This document shows, in pieces, positions 30,258 to 40,331 of a DNA stretch of 64,000 nucleotides. The number at the start of each line of letters is the position of its first letter. Positions within the stretch are counted from its first letter, which is position 1. The notes under the pieces were generated by a model. It had not been told where the DNA came from, did not search any database, and worked only from the letters and a program-made list of their open reading frames with translations. The stretch comes from Zwartia vadi (GTDB taxonomy: Bacteria; Pseudomonadota; Gammaproteobacteria; Burkholderiales; Burkholderiaceae_B). The stretch spans positions 62,001 to 126,000 of the forward strand of contig NZ_JAUHHE010000005.1 of NCBI RefSeq assembly GCF_030410375.1, given 5' to 3'. The translations under genes were made by a program, and so were the position numbers.

Positions 30258-30893
30258 TTAACCCTTAGTCTTTTTGGAGTATTCGCATAGGTCGGCGATT
30301 CCGCACTGCGGGCATTTCGGGGTGCGTGCAACACAGACGTAGCGTCCATGCAAAATCAACCAGTGATGGACATCAAGTTTGAACTCGTCGGCGACGAATT
30401 TTTCCAGTCCTTTTTCAACGGCCACCACATCTTTGCCTGGAGCGATCTTGGTTCGATTCGAGACTCTGAAAATGTGGGTGTCTACGGCGATCGTTGGTTG
30501 ACCAAAAGCGGTATTGAGCACGACGTTGGCTGTTTTGCGACCGACACCCGGAAGTGCTTCCAGCTCTTCACGCGTTTGAGGGACTTCACCGCCATGCTTG
30601 TCGAGCAAAATCCCGCAGGTTGCGATGACATTCTTGGCCTTTGTTTTGTAGAGACCGATTGTCTTGATATAGTCTTTAAGCTTATCTTCGCCTAGCGCCA
30701 GCATTGCCCTAGGTGTGCCATAACGAGGGAAAAATTTCCGTGTCGCGATGTTGACGGCTTTATCCGTGGATTGAGCAGACAACATGACAGCGATCAGCAG
30801 CTGAAAGTCGCTTGCATATTCAAGCTCTGTGGTGGGGTTGGGATTCGCCGCACGTAAGCGCGTGAAAATTTCTCTACGTTTGTGTGGGTTCAT
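30258..30893 (-). CDS. nth: endonuclease III
   Basis: DNA glycosylase/AP lyase for oxidised pyrimidines. Its 211 residues have the helix-hairpin-helix [14 protein letters not shown] with the catalytic lysine, the catalytic aspartate in [11 protein letters not shown], and the C-terminal [4Fe-4S] cysteines in the pattern C-x6-C-x2-C-x5-C ([17 protein letters not shown]). The start overlaps the rnfB stop by ATGA, so it is made together with a ferredoxin-like protein. Length is usual. Confidence 0.97.
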   Translation of the reverse strand: MNPHKRREIFTRLRAANPNPTTELEYASDFQLLIAVMLSAQSTDKAVNIATRKFFPRYGTPRAMLALGEDKLKDYIKTIGLYKTKAKNVIATCGILLDKHGGEVPQTREELEALPGVGRKTANVVLNTAFGQPTIAVDTHIFRVSNRTKIAPGKDVVAVEKGLEKFVADEFKLDVHHWLILHGRYVCVARTPKCPQCGIADLCEYSKKTKG

Positions 30894-31534
30894 GCTGAAT
30901 TGGCACTGCGTCTCGCACGCGCACGCGCGAGAGCAGCTTGGACAGCCGTTTGTTTATCCAGGAGCGTGTTCGGCTCTGCACGGAGCTGTACAGGTGAGCA
31001 GGGGGTGGATTTTTCTGGTGCGGGTGATCCCTCGTCACGTCTCAAGCTCAGAGGCGTGCGCTTGAGTCTGCTTTGTCTGCGCTCGTAACGCACACGCGCT
31101 TTGTCAGCATCGTTGCGTGTCCAGGTTCGCGCAGGTTCGACATTGACCATTTCGATGCAGTCCACCGGGCAAGGTGCTACGCACAAGTCGCATCCGGTGC
31201 AGTCTTGTGCAATAACTGTATGCATCAATTTTGAGGCACCCAGTATCGCATCGACGGGACAGGCCTGAATGCAGAGCGTGCAGCCAATGCAGTATTGCTC
31301 ATCTATGACAGCGACTTGCAAAGGCACATGGTGTCCGCACGACGTGTCCAAAGGCAAAAGTGGACGATCAAGCAACTGCGCCAAGGCCGCAATACCCTCA
31401 TCTCCACCTGGTGGACAGCGATTGATCGGGGCTTGATCCAGTGCAATGGCTTGCGCATAGGGGGCGCATCCATCAAAACCACATTTCGTGCACTGTGTCT
31501 GCGGAAGCAAACGATTGATACGCTCAGCCAACAT
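30890..31534 (-). CDS. rnfB: RnfB/RsxB-like iron-sulfur protein (orphan)
   Basis: Ferredoxin-like protein of 214 residues. The N-terminal [4Fe-4S] site is CTKCGFDGC ... CPPGG (residues about 14-42), followed by two ferredoxin clusters, [14 protein letters not shown] and [15 protein letters not shown] basic C-terminal tail of some 80 residues follows. Unlike true RnfB, there is no N-terminal membrane helix and no rnfA/C/D/G/E beside it. The start ATG 31534 shares one base with the phaZ stop (TGATG); the frame is open upstream into phaZ. It overlaps nth at the other end. Its partner may be Nth or another cluster enzyme, by inference. Confidence 0.88.
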   Translation of the reverse strand: MLAERINRLLPQTQCTKCGFDGCAPYAQAIALDQAPINRCPPGGDEGIAALAQLLDRPLLPLDTSCGHHVPLQVAVIDEQYCIGCTLCIQACPVDAILGASKLMHTVIAQDCTGCDLCVAPCPVDCIEMVNVEPARTWTRNDADKARVRYERRQSRLKRTPLSLRRDEGSPAPEKSTPCSPVQLRAEPNTLLDKQTAVQAALARARARRSANSA

Positions 31535-32760
31535 CAAAACCGACGGACGAATTCCGCTATCTGGGGGCAAATCGTCGTACGCCAGCGGCGTCCGGAGAAA
31601 ATACCGTAATGCCCGCAATCTGGAGCGGTGAAATGCTGTTTCCGCTTGGCTGGGATGCCTGAGCAGAGCGTTTGCGCTGCGCGTGTCTGTCCTTCTCCGG
31701 ATATATCATCGAGCTCGCCTTCAATCGTGAACAATGCGACTGATTTGATATCGGCGGGACGCACGAGTTGTCCGTCAATTTCCCAGGTGCCGTTTGGCAA
31801 GTCAAAGTCCTGAAAGACCACGCGGATCGTGTCGAGATAAAAGTCGGCAGACATATCCAGCACAGCGTTGTACTCGTCGTAAAAACGGCGATGCGCTTCT
31901 GCATCATCATCGTCACCACGCAGCAAATCCAGATAGAAATCGTAATGCGATTTCAAATGACGGTCCGGATTCATCGATAAAAAGCCGGCGTGCTGCAGGA
32001 AGCCAGGATAGACACGGCGTCCCGCACCGGGATACTGAGGCGGCACAGCATGGATCAGTTTTTCTTCAAACCATTCGAATGGTTTGGTGGTGGCTAGACG
32101 GTTGACTTGGGTGGGTGAGCAGCGGGGGTCGATCGGGCCGCCCATCATCACCATGCTACGTGGCAGGCAAGGATCTTTGTTTGTTGCCATCAGCGAGATC
32201 GCAGCAAGTACAGGAACCGTTGGCTGACAAACCGACATGACATGAACGTCAGGTCCGAGATAGCGCACAAATTCCTGGACATAACGCACGTAGTCATTCA
32301 AATGAAAGGGTCCGTCAGACATCGGTACCATGCGCGCATCAATCCAGTCGGTGACATACACCTCATGGTTGGGTAGCAGTGCACGCACCGTGTCGCGCAG
32401 AAGGGTCGCGTGATGACCGGACATAGGCGCCACAACAAGCATTTTGGGCGTCGCACGACGTAATTTTTCTGGGATATCTCGTTTGAAATAAATCAGATTG
32501 CAAAAAGGTTTGGAGTGAACGGTTTCCTCGGTCACTGAAACAGTTTTGCCGTTTACCTCAGTGGTGGGCAAGCCCCACTCAGGTTTTTCATATTTCTTGC
32601 CTAGGCGATGGATCAGCTCGTAGCTTGCGGCCATTTGTCTGGCCATGGGCGTGTAAGCGAGAGGACTGGCAGCATGGGAAAAGAGTTTGGAACCCACTTC
32701 GGTGAAGTGTGCAAGAGGCGACATGATGGCCCGGTGCATTTCATGCAAATGATAGAGCAT
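31534..32760 (-). CDS. phaZ: intracellular polyhydroxybutyrate depolymerase
   Basis: Mobilises stored PHB granules in the cytoplasm. The 408 residues match the PhaZ type of Ralstonia, with an alpha/beta-hydrolase core and a cysteine nucleophile, Cys178, in [12 protein letters not shown]; the acid and base of the triad lie in [12 protein letters not shown] and [10 protein letters not shown]. The N-terminus [11 protein letters not shown] is characteristic and fixes the start at 32760. The stop overlaps the rnfB start. No PHB synthase is in the window. It indicates an organism that makes PHB reserves. Confidence 0.93.
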   Translation of the reverse strand: MLYHLHEMHRAIMSPLAHFTEVGSKLFSHAASPLAYTPMARQMAASYELIHRLGKKYEKPEWGLPTTEVNGKTVSVTEETVHSKPFCNLIYFKRDIPEKLRRATPKMLVVAPMSGHHATLLRDTVRALLPNHEVYVTDWIDARMVPMSDGPFHLNDYVRYVQEFVRYLGPDVHVMSVCQPTVPVLAAISLMATNKDPCLPRSMVMMGGPIDPRCSPTQVNRLATTKPFEWFEEKLIHAVPPQYPGAGRRVYPGFLQHAGFLSMNPDRHLKSHYDFYLDLLRGDDDDAEAHRRFYDEYNAVLDMSADFYLDTIRVVFQDFDLPNGTWEIDGQLVRPADIKSVALFTIEGELDDISGEGQTRAAQTLCSGIPAKRKQHFTAPDCGHYGIFSGRRWRTTICPQIAEFVRRF

Positions 32761-32887
32761 GTGTCATTCCAGATAAGGTCGCAGATAGGCCTATTATCCT
32801 CCTGATCTGAAAGCTTGCACGTGTCAAATGCGCGGTGACTTTCTGTGGTGCAGCAAAATGTCGCAAAACCACAACGCAATCAAGGGT

Positions 32888-33733
32888 TTACCAGTAGTTT
32901 TCAACAGCGAGATTGCCGGCGACGCCGCGTCGGCCGGGCGCGAAACCGCGGGCCGAGAGTAAACCGCGCATATCCGTCACCATGGCAGGGTTGCCACACA
33001 GCATGATGCGCGCGCGCGCAGGGTCAAGATCAACGCCTGCGCGTTGTTCGAGCTCTCCGCTGTTCAAGAGCGTTGTCAGGCGGGCGGGGCTGAGCCATTG
33101 GGGCTGCACCGAGGGGGAGAGGTCACATGTCAAGGGTTCTTGGGATGTGACGGGAAGGTAGATGAACTGGGTGCGCTGGCTGTTATGGAGCGAGGCGAGC
33201 GAAAGGAGCTCTTGGCGATAGGCCAGCTCGTTCGCATGACGCACGCCATGGAGCAGGATGATGCGTTTGAAACGTTTCCAGGTGGCAGGATCGCGCAGCA
33301 TGGAAAGATAAGCCGAAAGCCCAGTCCCTGTCGCGACGAGCCACAGATCTTCTCCATCCACAAAACGCTCTAGCGTCAAAAATCCAAAAACAGACTTGTC
33401 AATCCAGAGCGGGTCACCCGCTTCAAGCCTGGCAAGCGCAGGGCTGAATTTGCCTTCGGGAACCACTACTGAAAAAAACTCCAGCAAATCGGCATCGGGC
33501 TTCGAGACCATGGAATACGCGCGCCATTCGTTTGGAACGAGATCAGCTGCTGTACCAGTGTTGTCATCACCCACGCACAACCCCAAACGGGCAAATTGAC
33601 CCGGGATAAAAGAAAACTCCGGGTCGCGCGTGACGGTCACCGAGAACAGTTTGTCGGTGAGCCATTGTGTTTTGCCGAGCACCGTCTGGCGGGTATAGCG
33701 CGGTAGGCTGGGCTGCGTGGGTTGATCACTCAT
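32888..33733 (-). CDS. fpr: ferredoxin-NADP+ reductase
   Basis: FAD enzyme passing electrons between NADPH and ferredoxin or flavodoxin. The 281 residues have the FAD site RAYSMVS preceded by FIPGQFARLGL, the NADP-binding region VATGTGLSAYLSML, LCGNPAMVTDM, and end in ENYW, the aromatic C-terminus of bacterial Fpr. It sits 32 bases downstream of fdxA, its likely redox partner, on the same strand. Slightly longer than enteric Fpr (about 250) because of the N-terminal extension of some 15 residues. Confidence 0.95.
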   Translation of the reverse strand: MSDQPTQPSLPRYTRQTVLGKTQWLTDKLFSVTVTRDPEFSFIPGQFARLGLCVGDDNTGTAADLVPNEWRAYSMVSKPDADLLEFFSVVVPEGKFSPALARLEAGDPLWIDKSVFGFLTLERFVDGEDLWLVATGTGLSAYLSMLRDPATWKRFKRIILLHGVRHANELAYRQELLSLASLHNSQRTQFIYLPVTSQEPLTCDLSPSVQPQWLSPARLTTLLNSGELEQRAGVDLDPARARIMLCGNPAMVTDMRGLLSARGFAPGRRGVAGNLAVENYW

Positions 33734-33765
33734 GGACGCATTCAGGGGCGGAGTGTGCGTGCGGA

Positions 33766-34089
33766 TTAGCGCTCAAGGTACTTGAGTTTGTCGGGAACAC
33801 CGTTCCAGTTGTCCGCGTCTTCGAGAGGTTTTTTGGAGCGGCTGATGCTTTTGAAAGTTGGGGAAAGCTCGGCATTCAGCGCGATGAACTTCATCTGGTC
33901 TTGCGGGACGTCTTCTTCGGCAAAAATCGCGTTGGCCGGACACTCCGGGATACAGACGGCACAGTCGATGCACTCATCCGGATCAATGACCAGGAAATTT
34001 GGGCCTTCACGAAAACAATCAACAGGACAAACGTCCACACAATCTGTGAACTTACATTTAATACAGTTTTCGGTCACGACGTGCGTCAT
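33766..34089 (-). CDS. fdxA: 7Fe ferredoxin FdxA
   Basis: Small electron carrier of 107 residues with a [3Fe-4S] and a [4Fe-4S] cluster. Cysteines 9, 17, 21 and 50 would hold the 3Fe cluster and 25, 40, 43 and 46 the 4Fe cluster, as in Azotobacter FdI; Cys12 is extra. The pattern C-x7-C-x3-C-x3-C then [11 protein letters not shown] is visible. The C-terminal half is the usual FdxA extension. The start ATG 34089 follows the family; another start codon lies at 34101. It leads fpr and is divergent from pncB (121 bases apart). Confidence 0.95.
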   Translation of the reverse strand: MTHVVTENCIKCKFTDCVDVCPVDCFREGPNFLVIDPDECIDCAVCIPECPANAIFAEEDVPQDQMKFIALNAELSPTFKSISRSKKPLEDADNWNGVPDKLKYLER

Positions 34090-34210
34090 GTGCTTCACCA
34101 AGGTGCGATTAGATGGTTATATTTTACCCAAAGCGATGTCGCATGTTCGGGATACCCCTAAGATGTGAGGTGGCTGTGCTAATGTTCAAAAAAATTGCTA
34201 AAAACAGCTC

Positions 34211-35386
34211 ATGATCATCAAATCACTTCTGGACACCGACCTGTACAAATTCACCATGATGCAGGTGGTGTTACACCATTTCCCTGCGGCTCAGGTCGAG
34301 TATCGCTACAAATGCCGAACACCAGGAGTGAATTTGCGTCCTTATCTGGATGAAATCCGCTCAGAGATTCATAGCCTCTGTCAATTGCGCTTCAACGAAG
34401 AAGAGCTGGCTTACTTGCGAGGTTTACGCTTCATTAAGAGCGACTTTATTGACTTCCTCGGCCTATTTCATCTGCCTGAAAAGTGCATCACAGTGACAGA
34501 GGGTGCATTGCCCGGGGAAATCGATATCCAGGTCAAAGGGTCATGGCTGCATACCATTTTGTTTGAAATCCCGGTCCTCGCAATCGTCAACGAGGTGTAT
34601 TTTCGCCGCACGTGTCTCAATCCCGACTGGGAAGAGGGCCGTAAACGGTTGCAGACCAAAATGAAGTTGGTACTCGAAGCGACTGATCTTGACGACTTCA
34701 GGGTGGCTGAATACGGCACAAGACGACGTTTTTCGCGCGAATGGCACGAGGAAGTGGTCATTACGATGAAAGCCCAAATGGGCAAGCATTTCGCCGGAAC
34801 CAGCAATGTCTGGTTTGCTATGCGTCATGGCGTTTTGCCCTTGGGCACCATGGCGCATGAGTATCTTCAGGCCTGTCAGGCGCTCGGCCCCAGATTGCGA
34901 GATTCACAAGTTTTTGCGCTGGATACTTGGGCCAAGGAATATCGAGGAGATTTGGGGATTGCGCTATCGGATGTGTACGGTGTGGCAGCCTTTCTACGCG
35001 ATTTTGATATGTATTTTTGTAAATTGTTTGACGGCGCGCGTCACGATTCCGGCGACCCCTTTGACTGGGGTGAGCGCATGATTGCGCATTACAAAGCCAA
35101 CCGTGTGGATCCCCGCACCAAGACCCTGATTTTTTCAGATGCATTAACATTTCCCCGTGCGATTGAATTGACCCGTCGATTCGCCGGGCGCTGCAAAACA
35201 GCTTTCGGGATCGGTACCAACCTGACGAATGATTTGGGCCACGAGCCCCTTCAGATCGTGATGAAAATGGTGCGCTGTAATGGTCAGCCGGTGGCCAAAG
35301 TCTCTGACGCACCCGAAAAAACCATGTGTGACGATAAAGCCTATCTTGCCTATCTGCGACAGGTTTTTGAACTCCCACCCCCCTGA
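34211..35386 (+). CDS. pncB: nicotinate phosphoribosyltransferase
   Basis: First step of the Preiss-Handler salvage pathway: nicotinate plus PRPP gives nicotinate mononucleotide. The 391 residues begin with the family signature [14 protein letters not shown] and show [14 protein letters not shown], the active-site arginine/histidine region [21 protein letters not shown], and [10 protein letters not shown]. Length fits the bacterial PncB type. It is the first of a plus-strand group, followed 53 bases later by ridA. Start ATG 34211 agrees with homologues. Confidence 0.96.
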   Translation: MIIKSLLDTDLYKFTMMQVVLHHFPAAQVEYRYKCRTPGVNLRPYLDEIRSEIHSLCQLRFNEEELAYLRGLRFIKSDFIDFLGLFHLPEKCITVTEGALPGEIDIQVKGSWLHTILFEIPVLAIVNEVYFRRTCLNPDWEEGRKRLQTKMKLVLEATDLDDFRVAEYGTRRRFSREWHEEVVITMKAQMGKHFAGTSNVWFAMRHGVLPLGTMAHEYLQACQALGPRLRDSQVFALDTWAKEYRGDLGIALSDVYGVAAFLRDFDMYFCKLFDGARHDSGDPFDWGERMIAHYKANRVDPRTKTLIFSDALTFPRAIELTRRFAGRCKTAFGIGTNLTNDLGHEPLQIVMKMVRCNGQPVAKVSDAPEKTMCDDKAYLAYLRQVFELPPP

Positions 35387-35439
35387 TTGAGTCATACCAA
35401 CTGATGCCTCTGGCATCTCTTACTTTTCAAGGAACAGCA

Positions 35440-35790
35440 ATGAGCAACATTAAACGTGTAAACGTAGGCAAACGGTTATCCGATATGGCGGTCTACAACG
35501 GCGTCGCCTATCTGGCCGGTCAGGTTGCTGAAGACACCACTCAGGACGTTACAGGCCAGACCGCACAAGTATTAGCCGCGATCGATGCTTTGCTTGCGCA
35601 AGCGGGCACTGATAAAACCCGTATCTTGATGGCTCAGGTTTTTGTTGCCAATATCGTTGAATACGACGGTATGAACAAAGCTTGGGAGGCCTGGGTGCCT
35701 GCCGGAAACGCCCCTCCACGTGCCACGATCGAGGCCAGACTGGCAGGTCCTGATTACAAAGTTGAAATTGTTGTGACGGCTGCAGTCTAA
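35440..35790 (+). CDS. RidA family protein (reactive intermediate deaminase)
   Basis: 116-residue member of the YjgF/YER057c/UK114 superfamily, which deaminates reactive enamine/imine products of PLP enzymes. Family marks are GVAYLAGQVAEDT, the central LAAIDALLAQAGTD, and the C-terminal PPRATIEARLA (active-site arginine), followed by VEIVVTAAV. The start ATG 35440 has AAGGA 6 bases upstream; an in-frame ATG at 35404 is not supported by a ribosome site. It resembles the subgroup with RATIEARLA, not RidA proper (usually RSTV); function of that subgroup is less certain. relA follows in 28 bases. Confidence 0.9.
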   Translation: MSNIKRVNVGKRLSDMAVYNGVAYLAGQVAEDTTQDVTGQTAQVLAAIDALLAQAGTDKTRILMAQVFVANIVEYDGMNKAWEAWVPAGNAPPRATIEARLAGPDYKVEIVVTAAV

Positions 35791-35818
35791 AGTCTGTCAT
35801 TTTCTTACTGTTTAAAAA

Positions 35819-38107
35819 TTGGCGTCGTCCACACCGCAAATCGATCTTAATACCCTGACCGTCGACATGACAGAAGACGATCAGGCCTTGTTGCGTCGGG
35901 CGGCCCAGTGGGCGAGCCAAGCCCTTGGAGATCAATGCACGCCTTCTGGTGAGCGCTTAATGGATCATGCGTTAGGCTCAGCGCATATTCTCTGCGGCAT
36001 GCAAGCGGATCCGGCAACGCGTACGGCCGCGCTGCTGGTGGCCACATCCGAATTGTTGCAACCTGATCTGAGTCCGAGCCGACCAGTCGATCCGATCAAG
36101 GATCAATTCGGTCCCGAAATCGCCCGTCTCGTTCAAGGCACGCGTGAACTGCTCCGGCTAAGCAATATTGCCAGTGGTGCAAGCGAAGGCTCTGACGACG
36201 CGCCGATGCAAAAGGAAATGTTGCGCAAAATGTTGCTGGCTATGGCGGCAGATTTGCGTATTGTTTTGTTGAGACTGGCATCGCGCCTACAGACTTTGCG
36301 CTGGCATGCCAGTGCGAAAGTCCCTTGCAGGCCGGCGCTGGCTCGAGAGACGCTTGATCTATACACTCCCTTGGCCAATCGTTTGGGGATCTGGCAGATC
36401 AAGTGGGAGATGGAGGATCTGGCGTTTCGCTTTACCGATCCTGCGCGTTACAAAGAGATCGCGGGACTGCTCGAGGAAAAGCGTGCTGAGCGAGAACAAT
36501 TCATTGCTGAGACCGTCGAGCAGCTGACCTCTGCACTCAAAAAGATGGGGATCGCGGCCGATGTGACGGGTCGCCCCAAGCATATATACAGCATCTACAA
36601 CAAGATGCGTCAGAAGAACCTCGATTTCAGCGAGTTGTTTGACGTGCGGGCGATGCGCATCATCGTGCAAACAGAGCGTGACTGCTACAGCGCGCTCGGA
36701 CTCGTGCATGAGCTCTGGATGCCGATGGGGGATGAGTTTGACGACTACATCTCGCGTCCCAAACCAAACGGCTACCGCTCTCTGCACACGGTCGTTGCCG
36801 ATACCAACGGTCGTCCGTTTGAAGTGCAAATTCGCACGCGCGCGATGCATGAATTTGCAGAGTTTGGTATGGCTGCGCACTGGCGCTATAAGGAAGGTCC
36901 TCGCCCGGGGGCGGGTGATCCTGCGGTCGGAAGCGGGCAGTACGACCGACAGCTAGCCTGGATGCGTCAATTACTCGCCTGGAACACTGAAGCTGCGAAG
37001 CGGCCAGGAGGCGGCACAGGGACGGCCGCGGCTTCAACACTGGATTCTGGCTCGGTGACAGAGCGTCGCTCCGCGGCGCGCATAACCAAGCCGCCCGAAG
37101 AGCGGATTTACGTTTTATCCCCGCAAGCCCGTGTCGTCGAACTCCCGACGGGTGCGACGCCTGTTGATTTCGCATACCACTTGCATACTGATCTCGGTCA
37201 CCGTTGTCGGGGTGCAAGGATCGATGGTCAGATGGTGCCTTTGCAAACCCAGCTGCATACCGGACAGACAGTTGAAATTGTGACCACCAAGTCTGGTGGA
37301 CCTTCACGTGACTGGCTCAATCCCCAGCTTGGTTTTCTGGCTAGTCCTCGTGCGCGCGCGAAAGTTCGCGCTTGGTTTAATGCGATCGAGCTTCAGCAGC
37401 GCATCACCCAAGGACAGGCTCTGGTTGAAAAAGAGCTCCAGAGATTGGGTAAAACTGCCGTCAATCTTGAGCATCTCGCACAGCAGCTGGGCTTTGCCCA
37501 GGCCGATGATTTGTATGTGGCTGCCGCTAAGGAAGAGTTCAGTTTGCGTCAAATCGACGCGGTGTTTCAGCCCGTTGCGGCTGTGGCCGAGCCGAGCCTG
37601 GAGTCCTTGGTTGTGCCCGCTTCGCGCGCCGAGCGCAGCGGGGCAGGGACCAAAAGTGGTGTGCTGGTGGTTGGGGTCGACTCTTTGCTGACTCAGTTGG
37701 CGAGATGTTGCCGTCCCGCTCCACCCGATGGGATCTCAGGTTTTGTGACACGGGGGCGCGGCGTCTCGATCCACCGTGCGGACTGTGCAAGCTTCCTAGC
37801 TCTAAAGCTCAAACAACCAGAGAGAGTGATCGACGTTACCTGGGGTGAGACCCAGGCTCAGGCGCTTTTCCCTGTCGATTTATATGTACAAGCCCAGGAT
37901 CGCGCGGGCTTGCTGCGGGATTTGTCGGAGGTGTTTGCCAGATTGCGTTTGAACGTTGTGGGGGTCAATACCCACAGCAAAGCATCGATCGCGTATATGT
38001 CGTTCACGGTTGAAATACGTGATGGCACTGAGTTGCAGCGCGTTTTGTCGTCATTGCAAGAAGTTGCTGGCGTGATGACAGCCGTGCGGCGCTCGACCGG
38101 CGCCTGA
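35819..38107 (+). CDS. relA: GTP pyrophosphokinase RelA (monofunctional type)
   Basis: Makes (p)ppGpp in the stringent response on stalled ribosomes. The 762 residues have a degenerate HD domain (the His-Asp pair is replaced, e.g. ALLVATSELL), the synthetase domain with KHIYSIYNKMRQK, the motif EFDD at 306-309 that marks monofunctional RelA (bifunctional enzymes have RxKD), PKPNGYRSLHT and FEVQIRT, then TGS (IYVLSPQARVVELP), a zinc-type Cys cluster region (CCRPAPPDGISGF), and a C-terminal ACT domain. The start is TTG 35819; ATG 35867 is the other candidate, and neither has a good ribosome site. Confidence 0.95.
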   Translation: MASSTPQIDLNTLTVDMTEDDQALLRRAAQWASQALGDQCTPSGERLMDHALGSAHILCGMQADPATRTAALLVATSELLQPDLSPSRPVDPIKDQFGPEIARLVQGTRELLRLSNIASGASEGSDDAPMQKEMLRKMLLAMAADLRIVLLRLASRLQTLRWHASAKVPCRPALARETLDLYTPLANRLGIWQIKWEMEDLAFRFTDPARYKEIAGLLEEKRAEREQFIAETVEQLTSALKKMGIAADVTGRPKHIYSIYNKMRQKNLDFSELFDVRAMRIIVQTERDCYSALGLVHELWMPMGDEFDDYISRPKPNGYRSLHTVVADTNGRPFEVQIRTRAMHEFAEFGMAAHWRYKEGPRPGAGDPAVGSGQYDRQLAWMRQLLAWNTEAAKRPGGGTGTAAASTLDSGSVTERRSAARITKPPEERIYVLSPQARVVELPTGATPVDFAYHLHTDLGHRCRGARIDGQMVPLQTQLHTGQTVEIVTTKSGGPSRDWLNPQLGFLASPRARAKVRAWFNAIELQQRITQGQALVEKELQRLGKTAVNLEHLAQQLGFAQADDLYVAAAKEEFSLRQIDAVFQPVAAVAEPSLESLVVPASRAERSGAGTKSGVLVVGVDSLLTQLARCCRPAPPDGISGFVTRGRGVSIHRADCASFLALKLKQPERVIDVTWGETQAQALFPVDLYVQAQDRAGLLRDLSEVFARLRLNVVGVNTHSKASIAYMSFTVEIRDGTELQRVLSSLQEVAGVMTAVRRSTGA

Positions 38108-38249
38108 GGGGGCTGAAGCGGGGGCGCTCGGATTGGGGGATTGCCTAGGGCTTTTCCTTTCAAGCACTGGTAAAATCCAACCTTTAGAAAGTATCACGCG
38201 CCTGGCATATTGTTGTCGGCGTAGCGCGGTCTGATCTGGAGATCCGGTC

Positions 38250-39449
38250 TTGAAACCCTATGACTTCCCCGACGCCAAAGGGCATTTTGGCCCCTACGGT
38301 GGTGTATTCGCAGCAGAAACACTCATGCAAGCTATTGAGGAGTTGCGTCTGTCCTATGACAAGTACCGCAACGACCCTGATTTTCTGGCTGAGTTTGAAT
38401 ACGAGCTCAAGCACTTCGTCGGTCGTCCGACGCCGGTCTACCACGCGCGTCGATGGTCCGAGGAGCTCGGGGGTGCCCAGATCTGGTTCAAGCGCGAAGA
38501 CCTCAATCACACGGGCGCCCACAAAATCAACAACAGCCTGGGTCAGGCCTTGTTGGCTCGCCGCATGGGCAAGCGACGCATCATCGCTGAGACCGGCGCC
38601 GGTCAGCATGGCGTGGCGACAGCGACTGTTTGCGCGCGCTATGGCATGGAGTGTGTGGTGTATATGGGTAGCGAGGACGTCAAGCGTCAATCGCCCAATG
38701 TGTTTCGCATGAAGTTGCTGGGTGCGACGGTGGTGCCCGTGGAGTCAGGTTCCAAAACCCTCAAGGACGCGTTGAACGAGGCGATGCGTGACTGGGTCAC
38801 CAATGTCGAAGACACCTTCTACATCATCGGTACAGTAGCGGGACCTCACCCTTATCCGATGATGGTCCGTAATTTCCACTCTGTCATCGGTCAAGAGTCG
38901 ATCGAGCAAATGCCCCTGTACGCGGGCCGTCAGCCCGATTACGTGCTGGCATGCGTGGGCGGCGGCTCCAATGCGATGGGTATTTTCCATCCCTACATTC
39001 CTTATGAACACACCAAACTGGTTGGCGTTGAAGCCGCTGGCGAAGGTGTCGAAACGGGCAAGCATTCTGCCTCATTGACGGCCGGTCGCGTGGGTGTGTT
39101 GCACGGCAATCGCACCTATGTCCTGCAGGATGAAAACGGACAAGTCTCAGAAACACATTCGGTCTCGGCCGGTTTGGATTATCCAGGCGTTGGTCCTGAG
39201 CACGCTTGGCTCAAAGACAGCGGACGCGCTTCTTATGTGAGCGTGACGGACGATGAAGCGCTGGCAAGTTTTCATCACTGCTGCCAAATCGAAGGCATCA
39301 TTCCGGCGCTCGAGACATCGCATGCGCTCGCTTACGCCGCCAAGTTGGCGCCGACGCTCTCCAAGGACCAAGTCATTCTCGTGAATTTGTCCGGGCGAGG
39401 TGACAAGGATATCAACACGGTCGCACAACGTGCGGGCATCGTGCTCTAA
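38250..39449 (+). CDS. trpB: tryptophan synthase beta chain
   Basis: Makes tryptophan from indole and serine with PLP. The 399 residues have the PLP lysine in [11 protein letters not shown], then [24 protein letters not shown] and [13 protein letters not shown]. The start is TTG 38250 with GGAG 8 bases upstream, strong enough to decide it. The 142-base gap after relA holds no gene; trpF, usually next to trpB in this group of bacteria, is not there. trpA follows after 24 bases. Confidence 0.98.
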   Translation: MKPYDFPDAKGHFGPYGGVFAAETLMQAIEELRLSYDKYRNDPDFLAEFEYELKHFVGRPTPVYHARRWSEELGGAQIWFKREDLNHTGAHKINNSLGQALLARRMGKRRIIAETGAGQHGVATATVCARYGMECVVYMGSEDVKRQSPNVFRMKLLGATVVPVESGSKTLKDALNEAMRDWVTNVEDTFYIIGTVAGPHPYPMMVRNFHSVIGQESIEQMPLYAGRQPDYVLACVGGGSNAMGIFHPYIPYEHTKLVGVEAAGEGVETGKHSASLTAGRVGVLHGNRTYVLQDENGQVSETHSVSAGLDYPGVGPEHAWLKDSGRASYVSVTDDEALASFHHCCQIEGIIPALETSHALAYAAKLAPTLSKDQVILVNLSGRGDKDINTVAQRAGIVL

Positions 39450-39473
39450 GGTTTTAAAGGCTTTTAAATTAAT

Positions 39474-40331
39474 ATGGCTCAACAAAAAGATCGCATCGCC
39501 GCCGCGTTTGACCGCGCAGCAACCCAGCAACGCGCTGCGCTGATTCCTTATATCGCAGCGGGTAACCCACTGCCTGCAACCACGGTGCCTTTAATGCATG
39601 CACTCGTAAAAGCGGGCGCCGATGTGATTGAGCTCGGTATTCCTTTTTCAGATCCCATGGCTGATGGTCCCGTCATTCAGCGAGCCGCCGAGCATGCGAT
39701 TGCCCAGGGCATTGGCTTGAAGCATGTGCTGTCAATGGTTGCTGAGTTTCGTCAGCATGATCAGGAAACACCGATTGTCTTGATGGGTTATGCCAACCCG
39801 ATTGAAAATATCGGTCAGCAAGCGTTCGCCGAGCAGGCAGAGCAAGCCGGTGTGGATGGGCTGTTGACAGTCGATTATCCTCCCGAGGAGATTGATGATT
39901 TTGTCGGCTTGCTCAACAAGCACCACATCGCCCCGATTTTCTTGCTGGCTCCGACTTCGACTGAGGCACGGATTCGTGCAGTCGGAAAGATCGCGCGTGG
40001 TTACGTCTACTACGTCTCGTTGAATGGTGTGACGGGTGCCGGCCATCTGGACACCGCGGATGTAGCGATGCGTCTCAAAGGCATCCGCCAGCATGTTGCC
40101 CTTCCAGTGGGCGTAGGTTTTGGGATTAGCGACGCAAAAAGCGCGCAAAGTATCAGTCTGGTTGCTGATGCCGTTGTGATTGGTAGCAAACTGATCGACA
40201 CCATGACCAAGGCTGCTGCGGGTTTGCCGATCGAAAAGCAGTCTCAGGCTGCAATTGACGCAGGCGCTGGCTGGCTAGCCGGCATACGCCAGGCAATGGA
40301 TGTCGCACGCCATGCGGAGCATGCGAAATGA
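39474..40331 (+). CDS. trpA: tryptophan synthase alpha chain
   Basis: Cleaves indole-glycerol phosphate to indole, which passes to TrpB. Its 285 residues show the catalytic glutamate in [11 protein letters not shown], the catalytic aspartate in PMADGP, the phosphate-binding region [23 protein letters not shown] and [11 protein letters not shown]. Length is a little above the common 265-270, because of the extra C-terminal stretch. The stop overlaps the accD start (ATGA), so trpB-trpA-accD are translated as one operon. Confidence 0.97.
   Translation: MAQQKDRIAAAFDRAATQQRAALIPYIAAGNPLPATTVPLMHALVKAGADVIELGIPFSDPMADGPVIQRAAEHAIAQGIGLKHVLSMVAEFRQHDQETPIVLMGYANPIENIGQQAFAEQAEQAGVDGLLTVDYPPEEIDDFVGLLNKHHIAPIFLLAPTSTEARIRAVGKIARGYVYYVSLNGVTGAGHLDTADVAMRLKGIRQHVALPVGVGFGISDAKSAQSISLVADAVVIGSKLIDTMTKAAAGLPIEKQSQAAIDAGAGWLAGIRQAMDVARHAEHAK

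Noticed and set aside
32795-32806. AGGAGG-like ribosome site upstream of phaZ
   Set aside because: It lies about 38 bases before the phaZ ATG with no start codon at proper distance; it does not support another start.
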